A DNA stretch of 64,000 nt, taken from positions 124,001 through 188,000 of the forward strand of contig NZ_CANLWM010000005.1 in NCBI RefSeq assembly GCF_947494875.1. The letters are read 5' to 3'. Shown piece by piece: positions 47,487 through 57,175 of the stretch. Made by a program: the position numbers and the translations under genes. The stretch is from an uncultured Williamsia sp. (GTDB lineage: Bacteria; Actinomycetota; Actinomycetes; Mycobacteriales; Mycobacteriaceae). Numbering within the stretch: position 1 is the stretch's first letter; each line of letters opens with the position of its first letter. The notes beneath the pieces are model-generated. The model ran no database searches. It had not been told where the DNA came from and saw only the letters and a list, made by a program, of their open reading frames with translations.

Positions 47487-48311
47487 ATGGACGTCCAGAC
47501 GCAGACCGTCGCCGTCGGCGACCTCGAGTTCACCGTCCGTGTCGGCGGTCCGGCGACCGGACCGGCGGTGTTGCTGCTGCACGGATTCCCCAACGACGGA
47601 ACGTGTTACGACGCCGTCGTCGCCCGCCTGCACGAATCCGGACTGCGGACGATCGTGCCCGATCAGCGCGGCTACTCGCCCGGCGCGCGACCGGCCGAGG
47701 TGGACGCCTACAGGATCGGTGAACTCGTCTCCGACGCGGTGGGGATCCTCGACGCGGTCGGTGTGCACTACGCGCTCGCCGTCGGCCACGACTGGGGTGC
47801 GTTGGTCGCCTGGCACCTGGCCGGCAAGCACCCTGACCGGCTCACCGGCCTCGTTGTCGCGAGCGTCGGCCACCCGTCGGCGATCGCCGCGTCGCTCGCC
47901 GAGGACGACGACCAGCGGCAGCGGTCCTCCTACATCCCCGGCTTCATCGACCCCTCCGCCGAGGACCGGCTCCTCGCCGACGACGGCGCGACCCTGCGCG
48001 GTCTGGTACCCGACGACTCGGTGCTGCCGCTGCTCGAGCGCTCCGCGCTGACCGGTGCGTTGAACTGGTACCGCGCGAACTTCACCGGCGACATCGCCGG
48101 CAACCTCGCGTGCCCGCCGATCGAGGTGCCCACCACGATGGTGTGGAGCGACGGAGACCCCGCACTCGGGCGTGGCCAGGCCGAGGCGAGCGGCCGCTAC
48201 GTGTACTCCGACTACCGCTTCTCCGAACTGCATGGCGTCGACCACTGGGTTCCGCAGAACGCGGCCCCATCCCTGGCCAGCGAGATCGCCCTGCGGTCGT
48301 CCACATGGTGA
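47487..48311 (+). CDS. Alpha/beta hydrolase (epoxide hydrolase-like)
   Basis: 274-aa cytosolic hydrolase. HGFPNDGTCYD (oxyanion HG), GHDWGALVAWHLAGKHP with Asp nucleophile at the GHDWG elbow, and a C-terminal HGVDHWVPQ histidine suggest the haloalkane dehalogenase/epoxide hydrolase branch. Substrate unknown. ATG 47487 with a leaderless-type promoter overlapping the cobQ stop. It is followed 16 bases on by a carboxylesterase, making a small hydrolase pair. Confidence 0.85.
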   Translation: MDVQTQTVAVGDLEFTVRVGGPATGPAVLLLHGFPNDGTCYDAVVARLHESGLRTIVPDQRGYSPGARPAEVDAYRIGELVSDAVGILDAVGVHYALAVGHDWGALVAWHLAGKHPDRLTGLVVASVGHPSAIAASLAEDDDQRQRSSYIPGFIDPSAEDRLLADDGATLRGLVPDDSVLPLLERSALTGALNWYRANFTGDIAGNLACPPIEVPTTMVWSDGDPALGRGQAEASGRYVYSDYRFSELHGVDHWVPQNAAPSLASEIALRSSTW

Positions 48312-48327
48312 GTCGCCCGGAGCCGCG

Positions 48328-49647
48328 GTGACTGCCTCGGACACCCGCGTCGTCGCGACCCCGGCCGGGAGGTTCCGCGCGGGTGTCGCCGACGGCGTCG
48401 TGCACGCCGCGGGGATCCGCTACGCGCACGCGCGACGGTTCGCGCCGTCCGAACCGGTGTCCGTGCCCGACGAGGTCGTCGACGCGACCCGGCCGGGACC
48501 CGCCTGCCCGCAGATCGTCTCCCGGCTCGAGTCGGTCACCGGGCCGGTCGCCGACGAGCTCGAGCAGTCAGAGGACTGCCTCGTGCTGTCGGTGTTCGCG
48601 CCCGACGGCGCGCCGGAGGGATCGCTGCCGGTGCTGGTGTGGATCCACGGCGGTGCGTACGTGTCGGGCGGTGGGGAAGCGGCCGTGCACGACTTCTCCG
48701 CGATGGTCGCCGAGCAGGGGGTGGTGGTCGTCAGCGTCACCTACCGGCTCGGGATCCTCGGCTGGCTGCCCATCGAGGGCGTGGCGCCCGCGAACCTCGG
48801 CCTCGGTGACATGCTCGCGGCACTGCGATGGGTGCGGGCGTCCGTCGCGGGGTTCGGGGGCGACCCGGGGCGGATCGTCGCGATGGGTCATTCGGCCGGC
48901 GCCGACGCCATCCACGCACTGATGGCCGTCGCCGAGACCGCCGACCTGCTGGCGGGTGTCGTGCTGCAGAGCGGGCCGTTCGAGATGCGGTCCGAGGTCG
49001 AGGCGATGACCACCGACATGTCGCGTGCGGCGGCCGCGGCGCTCGGCGAGGACCCTGGATCGCTGTCGGTCGACGACGTGCTGCAGGCCCACGTCGCCGC
49101 GCTGGCCGCGGCGCAGGGGTACCGCGGTGCCGGGGTGGCCTACGGGCCCCTGTACGGCCACGATCCCCTGCCGGGGATCGACGAGGCCGCCCGACAACGG
49201 GCGGCGGTGGCGCCGACGATCCCGCTGCTCGTCGGGTGGGCCGCCGACGACGGCTCGCCGTACGTCGATCTGGTCCCGCCACTCGCCCGCCTCGCCGGCC
49301 TGCCCGTGGTGGGGCGAGCGGCGCGGGCGGTCATCGTCCGCGGGATCACGCGCCGCGTCTTCTCTGCTCCGGCCCGTCGCGTCGCCGCTGCGCAGCGACG
49401 CGCCGGCGGCCGGGCCCAGACCTACCGGTTCGCCTGGCGCGCCGAGGGATTCGTCGAGGGCGCGTGCCACAGCGTCGAGTTGCCGTTCCTGATGGGGTCA
49501 CCCGACGCGTGGTCGCGCGCGCCCATGCTGGGAGCAGGCGGAGGCGCGGCACTGGCCGAGCACGGGCCGCCGATGCGTCGGCGCTGGGCCGAGTTCGCCC
49601 GTGAGGGACTGTCACCCGACGCGCCGGACCACGTCGAACTGCCCTGA
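48328..49647 (+). CDS. Type B carboxylesterase
   Basis: 439-aa esterase. SEDCLVLSVFAP and PVLVWIHGGAYVSGGG (oxyanion loop), catalytic Ser in GHSAGADAIHALM, and late His in EGACHSVELPFLMG. GTG 48328. No signal peptide seen, so cytosolic. Sits downstream of the epoxide hydrolase-like gene and is convergent with mtr, with a hairpin between. Substrate not predictable. This pair looks like a lineage-specific addition. Confidence 0.87.
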   Translation: MTASDTRVVATPAGRFRAGVADGVVHAAGIRYAHARRFAPSEPVSVPDEVVDATRPGPACPQIVSRLESVTGPVADELEQSEDCLVLSVFAPDGAPEGSLPVLVWIHGGAYVSGGGEAAVHDFSAMVAEQGVVVVSVTYRLGILGWLPIEGVAPANLGLGDMLAALRWVRASVAGFGGDPGRIVAMGHSAGADAIHALMAVAETADLLAGVVLQSGPFEMRSEVEAMTTDMSRAAAAALGEDPGSLSVDDVLQAHVAALAAAQGYRGAGVAYGPLYGHDPLPGIDEAARQRAAVAPTIPLLVGWAADDGSPYVDLVPPLARLAGLPVVGRAARAVIVRGITRRVFSAPARRVAAAQRRAGGRAQTYRFAWRAEGFVEGACHSVELPFLMGSPDAWSRAPMLGAGGGAALAEHGPPMRRRWAEFAREGLSPDAPDHVELP

Positions 49648-49666
49648 CGTCCCGGACACCCGCGGG

Positions 49667-49685
49667 CCGCCGTGGATCGCGGCGG
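49667..49685. terminator. Bidirectional hairpin, carboxylesterase / mtr
   Basis: CCGCCG (49667-49672), 7-base loop, CGGCGG (49680-49685) in the 40-base gap between convergent genes. Modest stem, position supports terminator function. Confidence 0.45.
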
Positions 49686-49687
49686 TC

Positions 49688-51073
49688 TCAGATGTCGAGG
49701 CCGAGCAGGGCGTTCTCGAGCACCTCGGGCATGGCCGGGTGGATCCAGTACTGGCCACGCGCCATCGTGTGCGCGTCGAGTCCGAACGACATCGCCTGGA
49801 TGACCGGCTGGATCACCGTCGGGGCCTGCGGTCCGAGGATGTGACATCCGACGATGCGACCGGTCCCACGTTCGGCGATCACCTTGCACAGGCCGGTGGT
49901 GTCCTCCATGGCCCAGCCGTAGGCGACGTCGCCGTAGGCCTGCACCTTCACGGTGATGTCGAGTCCCTGATCGCGCGCCTGCGATTCGGTGAGCCCCACC
50001 GCGGCGATCTGTGGGTGGGTGAACACCGCCGACGGCACCACGTCGTGGGGGAAGGTGCCGAGGTCGTCGGCATCCCAACCGCGGTGCAGGTTGGCCTGCA
50101 CCACCCGTGCCTCGGCGTTCGCGACGTGCTTGAGCTGATACGGCGAACTGACGTCGCCGAGGGTCCACACGTTCTCGGCGGCGGTGCGGCCGTGACTGTC
50201 GCACTCGACGCGTCCCGCGTCGTCCAGACCGACGCCGATGGTGTCGAGCGCGAGGCGGTCGCCGTTGGGTTTCCGGCCGGTCGCCACCAGGACCGCGTCA
50301 CCGGTGACCGAGGACCCGTCGGAGAGTTCGAGGATCACCGCGCCCTCGTCACCGAGCCGGGCACGGGTGACCTCGACGCCGGTCCGCACGTCGTGGCGGT
50401 CGCGGGCGATCTCGGTGAACCTCTCCGCGACGTCCTGATCGTGGGCGCGCAGCAGGTGGTCGCCGCGGACGATCATGGTGACCTTCGTGCCGAGCGATCC
50501 GAAGACATGCGCCATCTCGGCGGCGATGTACCCGCCCCCGATCACCATGAGGTGCCGCGGGAGGTTCGCCAGGCGCATGACGTCGTCGTTGGTGTGGTAC
50601 GGCACACCGGATTCCGCGATGGCGGGCGGGATGACCGGCCGCGACCCCGCCGCGATGACGACGTGACGCGCGACGACCTCGGTGCCGTCGTCGGCGACCA
50701 GGCGGTAGCCCTCGTCGGTGCGTCCGGCGAACCGGACGTGCGACCGCACGACGGTCACGTTGTCGCAGCGCTCCTCGCGGTACTCGAGGCCGCCCTGCGA
50801 GATCGGGTCGATCCGACCGAAGACACGGGTGACGATGTCGCGCCACCGGACGTCGTCGACGTGGGCGTCGATGCCGTACTGCGCCGCCTCGGCGACGGTG
50901 GTGGCCACCTCGCCGGCGTAGACGAACATCTTCGACGGGATGCACCCGACGTTGAGGCACGTGCCACCGAACACGCCCTGGTCGGCGATGACCACCGACC
51001 AGTCGTCGAAGGACTCGTCGACGATGGAGTTGCCACTGCCGGAACCGATCACGGCGAGGTCGACGACGGTCAT
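49688..51073 (-). CDS. mtr: Mycothione reductase
   Basis: NADPH-dependent flavoprotein that regenerates mycothiol from mycothione, 461 aa. FAD motif AVIGSGSGNSIVDE, redox-active disulfide GGTCLNVGCIPSK (Cys39, Cys44), NADPH fold MVIGGGYIAAEMAHVFGSLG and C-terminal His-Glu pair HPAMPEVLEN. The GSGSGN start distinguishes it from generic lipoamide dehydrogenase. ATG 51073 overlaps the preceding hydrolase stop (ATGA) and has AGGAG upstream. Mycothiol use confirms an actinobacterium. Confidence 0.95.
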   Translation of the reverse strand: MTVVDLAVIGSGSGNSIVDESFDDWSVVIADQGVFGGTCLNVGCIPSKMFVYAGEVATTVAEAAQYGIDAHVDDVRWRDIVTRVFGRIDPISQGGLEYREERCDNVTVVRSHVRFAGRTDEGYRLVADDGTEVVARHVVIAAGSRPVIPPAIAESGVPYHTNDDVMRLANLPRHLMVIGGGYIAAEMAHVFGSLGTKVTMIVRGDHLLRAHDQDVAERFTEIARDRHDVRTGVEVTRARLGDEGAVILELSDGSSVTGDAVLVATGRKPNGDRLALDTIGVGLDDAGRVECDSHGRTAAENVWTLGDVSSPYQLKHVANAEARVVQANLHRGWDADDLGTFPHDVVPSAVFTHPQIAAVGLTESQARDQGLDITVKVQAYGDVAYGWAMEDTTGLCKVIAERGTGRIVGCHILGPQAPTVIQPVIQAMSFGLDAHTMARGQYWIHPAMPEVLENALLGLDI

Positions 51074-52164
51074 GGATGCGCTCCTGAGGGGGTGGGGGAC
51101 TGCGACCCGGCGTCCGGTGCGTGCACCGACCGCCGTTCCGAGAGGGTGGGTGTGGCCGAGGTGAGCCACCGTGAGAGCTCGGCGTACGCGGTGTCGCGGG
51201 CGGGGACCCGCGACAGGAAGACGTCGTGGCGCGCCCCGGGGATGGGTACGACGGTGACCCGGTTGCCCAGACACCCGCTCCACCGCGCGATCTGCTCGAC
51301 GTCGAGGACGGCGTCGGCGGAGTCGATCTCCGTGCGGTACGGGCCGCCGAGGGCCGACCGGTCGGACCGCAGGACGAGCGAGGGCACCCCGACGTCGATG
51401 CCGCGGTGCAGCTCGGCGTGCCCGCGGCGGACGGCGGAGAGGAACCCGAACGTCACCGGGAAGCCACCGAGGGGCTTGAGGTCGAGGTCGTACTCCCACT
51501 CACCGTGCGCCGACGCGTGCAGGCTCTCGCCGTATCCACCCGGGAGCCGTTGCGGGACGGCCCGTGCCGGGGCGACACGGGCGACGGCGTGCGCGAGAAC
51601 CGTTCCGTACGACCGCAGCCCGGGCGGGCCCTGCAGGTCGAACCAGGGACTGTTGAGGACCAGCCCGGTGACGCGGTCGTGCCGGACCGGGTCGGCACGA
51701 CGCAGCCGGTCGAGCCACAGCGGGACGATGATGCCGCCCGTCGAGTGGGCCGCGAGGACGACGGCCGCACCGTCGGTCACCTCGTCGACGACGTCGAGCG
51801 CGGCGTTCAGCTCCGCGTCGTATGCGGCGAGATCGGTGATGTGGTGCGGGGTGTGACCCGGTCGCCGGGACCGACCGCACTTGCGCAGGTCGAGGGCGAA
51901 GAAGTCGAAACCGGCCGCGGCGAACGCCTCGGCGAGCGGGGCCTGGAAGAAGTAGTCGGTGAACCCGTGGACGTAGAGCACCGCGGCACGGGGGCCGCCG
52001 GTGTCGACGTCGCGACGGTGGCGGACGAGGGTCGCCACGATCGCGGCCTCTCCGTCCGGGTCGTCACCGAGGTCGACGGTGGTGCAGGTGAAGCCGTCGC
52101 CGAGGATGTCCGGGGACCACTCGAGGGGCGACGCGGCGGTCGGGGTGCGGTCGCTGCGGGGCAC
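51070..52164 (-). CDS. Alpha/beta hydrolase (S33/lysophospholipase-like)
   Basis: 364-aa hydrolase. VLYVHGFTDYFFQAPLAEAF, FALDLRKCGRS, nucleophile Ser in AAHSTGGIIVPLWLDRL, and late His in PIPGARHDVFLS. It resembles Rv2854, which in M. tuberculosis likewise neighbours mtr. GTG 52164 is the best start (VPRSDRTPTAASPLEW). Its stop overlaps the mtr start by 4 bases, so the two are translationally coupled. Whether it acts in thiol metabolism is unknown. Confidence 0.87.
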   Translation of the reverse strand: MPRSDRTPTAASPLEWSPDILGDGFTCTTVDLGDDPDGEAAIVATLVRHRRDVDTGGPRAAVLYVHGFTDYFFQAPLAEAFAAAGFDFFALDLRKCGRSRRPGHTPHHITDLAAYDAELNAALDVVDEVTDGAAVVLAAHSTGGIIVPLWLDRLRRADPVRHDRVTGLVLNSPWFDLQGPPGLRSYGTVLAHAVARVAPARAVPQRLPGGYGESLHASAHGEWEYDLDLKPLGGFPVTFGFLSAVRRGHAELHRGIDVGVPSLVLRSDRSALGGPYRTEIDSADAVLDVEQIARWSGCLGNRVTVVPIPGARHDVFLSRVPARDTAYAELSRWLTSATPTLSERRSVHAPDAGSQSPTPSGAHP

Positions 52165-52218
52165 GTCGCCGACTGTAGACGCCGCCGGTCGAGGCCTCGT
52201 CGCAGGCGAGGTGCGTGA

Positions 52219-52240
52219 CCCATCCCACCTGCGGGATGGG
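52219..52240. repeat. Inverted repeat in mqo / hydrolase divergent gap
   Basis: CCCATCCC (52219-52226), 6-base loop, GGGATGGG (52233-52240): perfect 8-bp inverted repeat just upstream of the mqo -35 and 55 bases before the leftward hydrolase start. Candidate operator or RNA stem in the leftward leader. Confidence 0.45.
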
Positions 52241-52251
52241 CCACACCGTCT

Positions 52252-52281
52252 TTGATCTGTGACGGGTCTCAGGTGGACAAT
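52252..52281 (+). promoter_or_regulatory. Candidate mqo promoter
   Basis: TTGATC (52252-52257), 18-base spacer, GACAAT (52276-52281). Would start transcription near 52288 and give a ~138-base untranslated leader before mqo. Confidence 0.5.
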
Positions 52282-52425
52282 GGGTTCACAACCGTCCCCG
52301 ACCCGGGGGCGGGAGACGACCGGCATCGCCTGACGCGGGAAGAGCGCACGCGACGCAGCGGTTGGACTCGAGGACGCAGGGCGGCACGCTGAGGTGTCGC
52401 CCGCACACGGCGACAGGGGTATCCC

Positions 52426-53970
52426 ATGGCTGGAGACACCGCAGACACGACGACCGACGTCGTCCTCATCGGGGCGGGCATCATGAGCGCGACCCTGGGT
52501 TCGCTCATCCGGCAGTTGCAGCCCGACTGGTCGATCGCCGTCTACGAGCGTCTCGACGCGGCCGCCGCCGAGAGCAGCGACCCCTGGAACAACGCGGGCA
52601 CCGGCCACTCCGCCCTGTGCGAGCTGAACTACACGCCGCAGAACGCCGACGGTGAGGTGGACATCGCCAAGGCGCTGACCATCAACGAGCAGTTCCAGGT
52701 GTCGCGGCAGTTCTGGGCGCACTCCGTCGAGAAGGGCCTGCTGGACACCCCCGCGGAGTTCATCAACCCCATCCCGCACGTGAGCTTCTGCCACGGCGAG
52801 GACGGCGTCGACTACCTGCGCAAGCGGTACGACGCATTGGCCTCACAGCCGCTCTTCGCCGACATGGAGTACGTCGGCGACGACGCCGAGTTCGAGCGGC
52901 GCCTCCCGCTGATGTCGGCCGGTCGTGACTTCTCCGACCCGGTCGCGCTGAACTGGTACACCAACGGCACCGACGTCGACTTCGGTGCGCTCACCCAGAA
53001 GCTGCTCAACATCGTCGCCGAGGGCGGCACGGTGAACTTCGGTCACCAGGTCACGAACCTGTCGCAGCAGTCCGACAAGAGCTGGGTGGTGAAGGTGCAG
53101 AACCTGCGCACCAAGCGCAAGACGACCGTCCGCGCGAAGTTCGTCTTCGTCGGCGCGGGTGGCGGCGCGCTGCACCTGCTGCAGAAGTCGGGCATCCCCG
53201 AGGCACGCCAGTTCGGCGGGTTCCCCGTCTCCGGTGCGTTCTTCCGGTGCACCAACCCCGATCTCGTCGACGAGCACAAGGCCAAGGTGTACGGCCGGGC
53301 CGCGGTCGGCGCACCGCCGATGTCGGTGCCGCACCTCGACACCCGTGTCATCAACCACAAGCCGGGCCTGCTGTTCGGCCCGTACGCCGGGTGGTCGCCG
53401 AAGTTCCTCAAGGAGGGCAGCAACACCGACCTGCTCACCTCGGTGACGCCGTTCAACGCCTTTCCGATGGCCAGCATCGCGCCGAAGGAGTTCGGGCTGC
53501 TGAAGTACCTCATCAGCGAGCTCGCCGCCGGTCCCGCCGACCGCGTCGAGACCCTGCGCGAGTTCGTGCCGCGCGCCGTCGGTTCCGACTGGGAGCTGAT
53601 CACGGCCGGCCAGCGCGTGCAGGTCATCCGCAAGAAGAGCGCGTTCAACGGTGCGCTGGAGTTCGGCACGGCGGTGGTCAACTCGGCCGACGGCACGATC
53701 GCCGGTCTGCTCGGCGCGTCGCCGGGCGCGTCGACGGCCGTCCCCGCGATGCTGGACGTGCTCGAGAAGTGCTTCCCGTCGCAGTTCGACGCGTGGAAGC
53801 CTCGTCTGACCGACATGATCCCGTCGTTCGGACGGAAGTTGAACTCCGAGCCGGACCTGTTCCGGGAGGTGTTCGACTGGAGTGGGCGCGTCCTGGGCCT
53901 CACCGACACCCCGGCCGACGACTCCGTGCGCCACGGTGATCGCGAGATGGCGGCGCCCACGGCCGTGTGA
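52426..53970 (+). CDS. mqo: Malate:quinone oxidoreductase
   Basis: Membrane-associated FAD enzyme oxidising malate to oxaloacetate with electrons to menaquinone, 514 aa. FAD motif [16 protein letters not shown], then [20 protein letters not shown] and [17 protein letters not shown]-terminal [21 protein letters not shown] 52426 with ACAGGGG upstream. It may replace or supplement NAD-malate dehydrogenase. The GNAT gene follows 14 bases later. Confidence 0.96.
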   Translation: MAGDTADTTTDVVLIGAGIMSATLGSLIRQLQPDWSIAVYERLDAAAAESSDPWNNAGTGHSALCELNYTPQNADGEVDIAKALTINEQFQVSRQFWAHSVEKGLLDTPAEFINPIPHVSFCHGEDGVDYLRKRYDALASQPLFADMEYVGDDAEFERRLPLMSAGRDFSDPVALNWYTNGTDVDFGALTQKLLNIVAEGGTVNFGHQVTNLSQQSDKSWVVKVQNLRTKRKTTVRAKFVFVGAGGGALHLLQKSGIPEARQFGGFPVSGAFFRCTNPDLVDEHKAKVYGRAAVGAPPMSVPHLDTRVINHKPGLLFGPYAGWSPKFLKEGSNTDLLTSVTPFNAFPMASIAPKEFGLLKYLISELAAGPADRVETLREFVPRAVGSDWELITAGQRVQVIRKKSAFNGALEFGTAVVNSADGTIAGLLGASPGASTAVPAMLDVLEKCFPSQFDAWKPRLTDMIPSFGRKLNSEPDLFREVFDWSGRVLGLTDTPADDSVRHGDREMAAPTAV

Positions 53971-53984
53971 CAGCCTTGGCACCC

Positions 53985-54455
53985 ATGACCGCCACCGCGT
54001 CACTGCACCGCAGTTGGGCCCTCGACCTCGACACGACCACGCTGTACAAGATCCTGAAGTTGCGGGTCGACGTGTTCGTCGTCGAGCAGTCGTGCCCGTA
54101 CGCGGAACTCGACGGTCGTGATCTGGCGCAGGAGACGCGTCACCTGTGGCTGGAGGAGGACGGACAGGTGGTCTGCACCCTGCGCCTGCTCGAGGAGCAC
54201 GACGACGGCAAGTCGTTCCGCATCGGTCGGCTCTGCACCGAGCGCGCGCACCGCGGCCAGGGCCACACGACCCGTCTGCTGCGGACGGCGTTGGCCGAGG
54301 TCGGGTCCCACGCCTGTCGGATCGACGCGCAGACCTACCTCGTCGACATGTACGCGAAGCACGGCTTCGCCCCCGAGGGGCCGGAATACCTGCTCGACGG
54401 CATCCCGCACGTTCCCATGCGGCGCGGGGGCGGGAAGCCCTGGCAGCCGGCGTGA
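53985..54455 (+). CDS. ElaA-like GNAT acetyltransferase
   Basis: 156 aa. [27 protein letters not shown] is the ElaA hallmark (shown in part: RVDVFVVEQ), then acetyl-CoA region [17 protein letters not shown] and [23 protein letters not shown] 53985 is preferred; GTG 53967 would overlap the mqo stop. The stop overlaps the chelatase GTG by 4 bases. Same order as Rv2851c-Rv2850c. Substrate unknown. Confidence 0.85.
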   Translation: MTATASLHRSWALDLDTTTLYKILKLRVDVFVVEQSCPYAELDGRDLAQETRHLWLEEDGQVVCTLRLLEEHDDGKSFRIGRLCTERAHRGQGHTTRLLRTALAEVGSHACRIDAQTYLVDMYAKHGFAPEGPEYLLDGIPHVPMRRGGGKPWQPA

Positions 54456-56539
54456 GTGCAGCCGACACGACTTCCCCCGCCCCCCATGACCGCGCGACCG
54501 GTTTCCCGTTCAGCGCTGTCGTCGGTCAAGACCGACTGAAACTCGCGCTGATCCTGTGCGCCGTGGCACCCGAGATCGGTGGCGTGCTGATCCGCGGCGA
54601 GAAGGGTACGGCGAAGTCGACCGTCGTCCGCGCGCTCGCGCCGCTGCTCCCGCCCGACGCGACCACCGGCCGCCCGGGACGCATGGTCGAGCTGCCGATC
54701 GGCGCCACCGACGACCGGGTCGTGGGATCGCTCGACGTCCAGCGGATCCTCAGCGAGGGCGAGACCGCGTTCACGCCGGGCCTCCTCGCCGACGCCGACG
54801 GCGGCGTGCTCTACATCGACGAGGTGAACCTGCTCGCCGACCACCTCGTCGACCTCCTCCTCGACGCCGCCGCGATGGGGCGGGTCACCGTCGAGCGCGA
54901 CGCCGTGTCGCGGTCGTACGCGTCCCGCTTCGTGCTCGTCGGCACGATGAACCCCGAGGAGGGCGAGCTGCGCCCTCAACTGCTCGACCGGTTCGGGCTC
55001 GCGGTCGCCGTGGCGGCGTCCCGCGACGTGGACGACCGCGTCGAGGTGATCACCCGCCGGATGGACTTCGACGCCGACCCGGGCGCCTTCGCCGACCGGT
55101 GGCGCGCCGCGGACGAGACCGTCGCCGAGGCGATCTCCCGCGCCCGTCGCACGATCGGGGATGTGACGACGCCCCGCGCGGAGCTGCGACGCATCGCCGG
55201 CGCGTGCACCGCGCTCGGTGTCGACGGGCTCCGGGCCGACATCGTCGTCGCCCGCACCGCCCGTGCCCACGCCGCGTTGCGCGGGGCCGACGAGGTGGGC
55301 GCCGACGACGTCCGGGTCGCCCTCGAGCTCGCCGCCCCGCACCGTCGCCGCCGCGACCCCTTCGACGACGCCGACCTCTCCGACGACGACCTCGACGCGG
55401 CCCTGCAGGCCGGGGACGACGCGGCAGGGTCGACGCCACCGGATGTGACGCCGCCCGGCGGCGACACCGACGACGGCGGCACCGAGACGGTGTCGGGCGG
55501 CTCCGGCGCGGCGGGATCGTCGGCCGCGGCAGCCGAGGATCTGCCTCGGGACGACGGCCCCGACGACGACGGCCCCGACGACGACGGCCCACCGGAGGGA
55601 CCCGGCAGCGGTGGCGACCCGGACGGACCCGGATCCCCGGGTCCCGGTCCGACCGCGGCGACCTCCGACACCGCATCGCCGCAGTCGCCGCAGCGGCCGG
55701 TGCGCTCCGGTGCGCTGCCCGTCGACACGGCGTCGGCGCCCCTCCGGCCGTCGGTGTCGCGATCCGTGCGGGCCCGAGGCGTGGGCGACGGTGATCCCGG
55801 GCGGCGATCGGCCGCATGGAGTCGTCGCGGCGCGACGGTCGGCCACCGCGTCTACGACGGCACCGGGGTGCACGTCACCGCCAGCGTTCTCACTGCCGTC
55901 GGCGACCCGGCGACGCGGTCCGCCCGCGCCCCCGGCGACCGGCTGCGGATCGCGCCCACGCATCTGCGATCGCCCGTGCGGATCGGACGCGAGGGGAACC
56001 TCGTGGTCTTCTGCGTCGACCTCTCCGGGTCCATGACGGCGCGACGCCGCCTCGACGCCGTCGGCACCGCATGTGCGTCGCTGCTGCGGGACACCTATCA
56101 ACGCCGCGACCGTGTGGCGGTGGTCGCCGCGCGTGGTTCCGACGCCGAGGTGGTCGTTCCGCCCACACGCTCCGCCCACATCGCGGGCCGACGGCTCTCC
56201 GGTGCCCGCACGGGTGGTCGCACCCCGCTCGCCGAGGGGTTGCTGACGTCCCTGGCCGTCGTCGACCGGGCACGCCACACCGACCTGCGACGCCGCCCGC
56301 TGTTGGTCGTCGTCACCGACGGACGTGCCACCTCCGGCGCCGACGCACCCCGTCGCGCGTTCGACGCCGCGGGACGCGTCCGCGCCCGCGGCATCGACGC
56401 CGTCGTCGTCGACTGCGAGTCCGGTGTCGTCCGACTGGGGCTCGCCCGCACCCTGGCGGCCCACCTCGACGCGACATGGATGCCCCTGGCCGACATCACG
56501 GGCGACGCCGTCACCGGTATCGTCCGCTCGGCCGCCTGA
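54452..56539 (+). CDS. Fused ChlI/ChlD-type Mg/Co-chelatase subunit
   Basis: 695 aa. AAA+ domain (~20-320) with Walker [15 protein letters not shown], Walker [20 protein letters not shown] and [18 protein letters not shown] long acidic Pro/Gly linker (~330-430) contains [13 protein letters not shown] repeats. The VWA domain (~500-695) has MIDAS motif [13 protein letters not shown]. Clustering with cobO-cobB-cysG suggests it powers a CobN-type cobaltochelatase rather than chlorophyll synthesis; no cobN is in the window. GTG start overlaps the GNAT gene. Confidence 0.88.
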   Translation: MSAADTTSPAPHDRATGFPFSAVVGQDRLKLALILCAVAPEIGGVLIRGEKGTAKSTVVRALAPLLPPDATTGRPGRMVELPIGATDDRVVGSLDVQRILSEGETAFTPGLLADADGGVLYIDEVNLLADHLVDLLLDAAAMGRVTVERDAVSRSYASRFVLVGTMNPEEGELRPQLLDRFGLAVAVAASRDVDDRVEVITRRMDFDADPGAFADRWRAADETVAEAISRARRTIGDVTTPRAELRRIAGACTALGVDGLRADIVVARTARAHAALRGADEVGADDVRVALELAAPHRRRRDPFDDADLSDDDLDAALQAGDDAAGSTPPDVTPPGGDTDDGGTETVSGGSGAAGSSAAAAEDLPRDDGPDDDGPDDDGPPEGPGSGGDPDGPGSPGPGPTAATSDTASPQSPQRPVRSGALPVDTASAPLRPSVSRSVRARGVGDGDPGRRSAAWSRRGATVGHRVYDGTGVHVTASVLTAVGDPATRSARAPGDRLRIAPTHLRSPVRIGREGNLVVFCVDLSGSMTARRRLDAVGTACASLLRDTYQRRDRVAVVAARGSDAEVVVPPTRSAHIAGRRLSGARTGGRTPLAEGLLTSLAVVDRARHTDLRRRPLLVVVTDGRATSGADAPRRAFDAAGRVRARGIDAVVVDCESGVVRLGLARTLAAHLDATWMPLADITGDAVTGIVRSAA
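55550..55590 (+). repeat. 15-bp tandem repeat in chelatase linker
   Basis: GACGACGGCCCCGAC at 55550-55564 and 55565-55579, plus 11 bases of a third copy to 55590, encoding the acidic DDGPD units. Likely variable in length between strains. Confidence 0.75.
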
Positions 56540-56557
56540 GCGGCGAGAGGAGATCAG

Positions 56558-57175
56558 ATGCCGCAGGGAGTCCCCGCGACCGTCCCCGACGACGGGCTCA
56601 CCACCCGACAGCGCCGCAACACCGCGGTGCTGGCCGTCCACACCGGCGACGGCAAGGGCAAGTCGACAGCGGCGTTCGGGATGGCGATGCGCGCCTGGAA
56701 CGCGGAGATGGACATCGGCGTCTTCCAGTTCGTCAAGAACGCGAAATGGAAGGTCGGCGAGGAGACCGCGATGCGCGCCCTGGGTGACCTGCACACCGCC
56801 ACCGGCGCGGGTGGCGCGGTGGAGTGGCAGAAGATGGGGTCGGGCTGGTCGTGGATCCGCCGCGACGAGGGCGCCGAGGCCGACCACGCCGAGCAGGCGC
56901 GCGCCGGATGGACCGAGATCGCGCGCCGCATCGCCGAGGAGCGCCACGACTTCTACGTCCTCGACGAGTTCACCTACCCGCTCGGCTGGGGATGGATCGA
57001 CGTCGACGAGGTGCTCGACGTCCTCACGACCCGCCCGGGCAAGCAGCACGTCGTTATCACCGGCCGCCGTGCGCCGGCCGCGCTCGTCGAGGCCGCCGAC
57101 CTGGTCACCGAGATGGTCAAGACCAAGCACCCCATGGACACCGGCCGCAAGGGACAGAGGGGGATCGAGTGGTGA
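56558..57175 (+). CDS. cobO: Cob(I)yrinic acid a,c-diamide adenosyltransferase
   Basis: Attaches the adenosyl upper ligand to cobalt, 205 aa, CobA/CobO type. P-loop HTGDGKGKSTAAFGMAMRAW, then VLDEFTYPLGWGWI and HVVITGRRAPAALVEAADLV. ATG 56558 with GAGAGGAGATC upstream. Overlaps the cobB GTG by 4 bases. Second corrinoid gene of the operon. Confidence 0.95.
   Translation: MPQGVPATVPDDGLTTRQRRNTAVLAVHTGDGKGKSTAAFGMAMRAWNAEMDIGVFQFVKNAKWKVGEETAMRALGDLHTATGAGGAVEWQKMGSGWSWIRRDEGAEADHAEQARAGWTEIARRIAEERHDFYVLDEFTYPLGWGWIDVDEVLDVLTTRPGKQHVVITGRRAPAALVEAADLVTEMVKTKHPMDTGRKGQRGIEW

Noticed and set aside
54452-56539. Magnesium chelatase for bacteriochlorophyll
   Set aside because: The neighbours are corrinoid genes and no other chlorophyll pathway gene is present, so a cobaltochelatase role is preferred.
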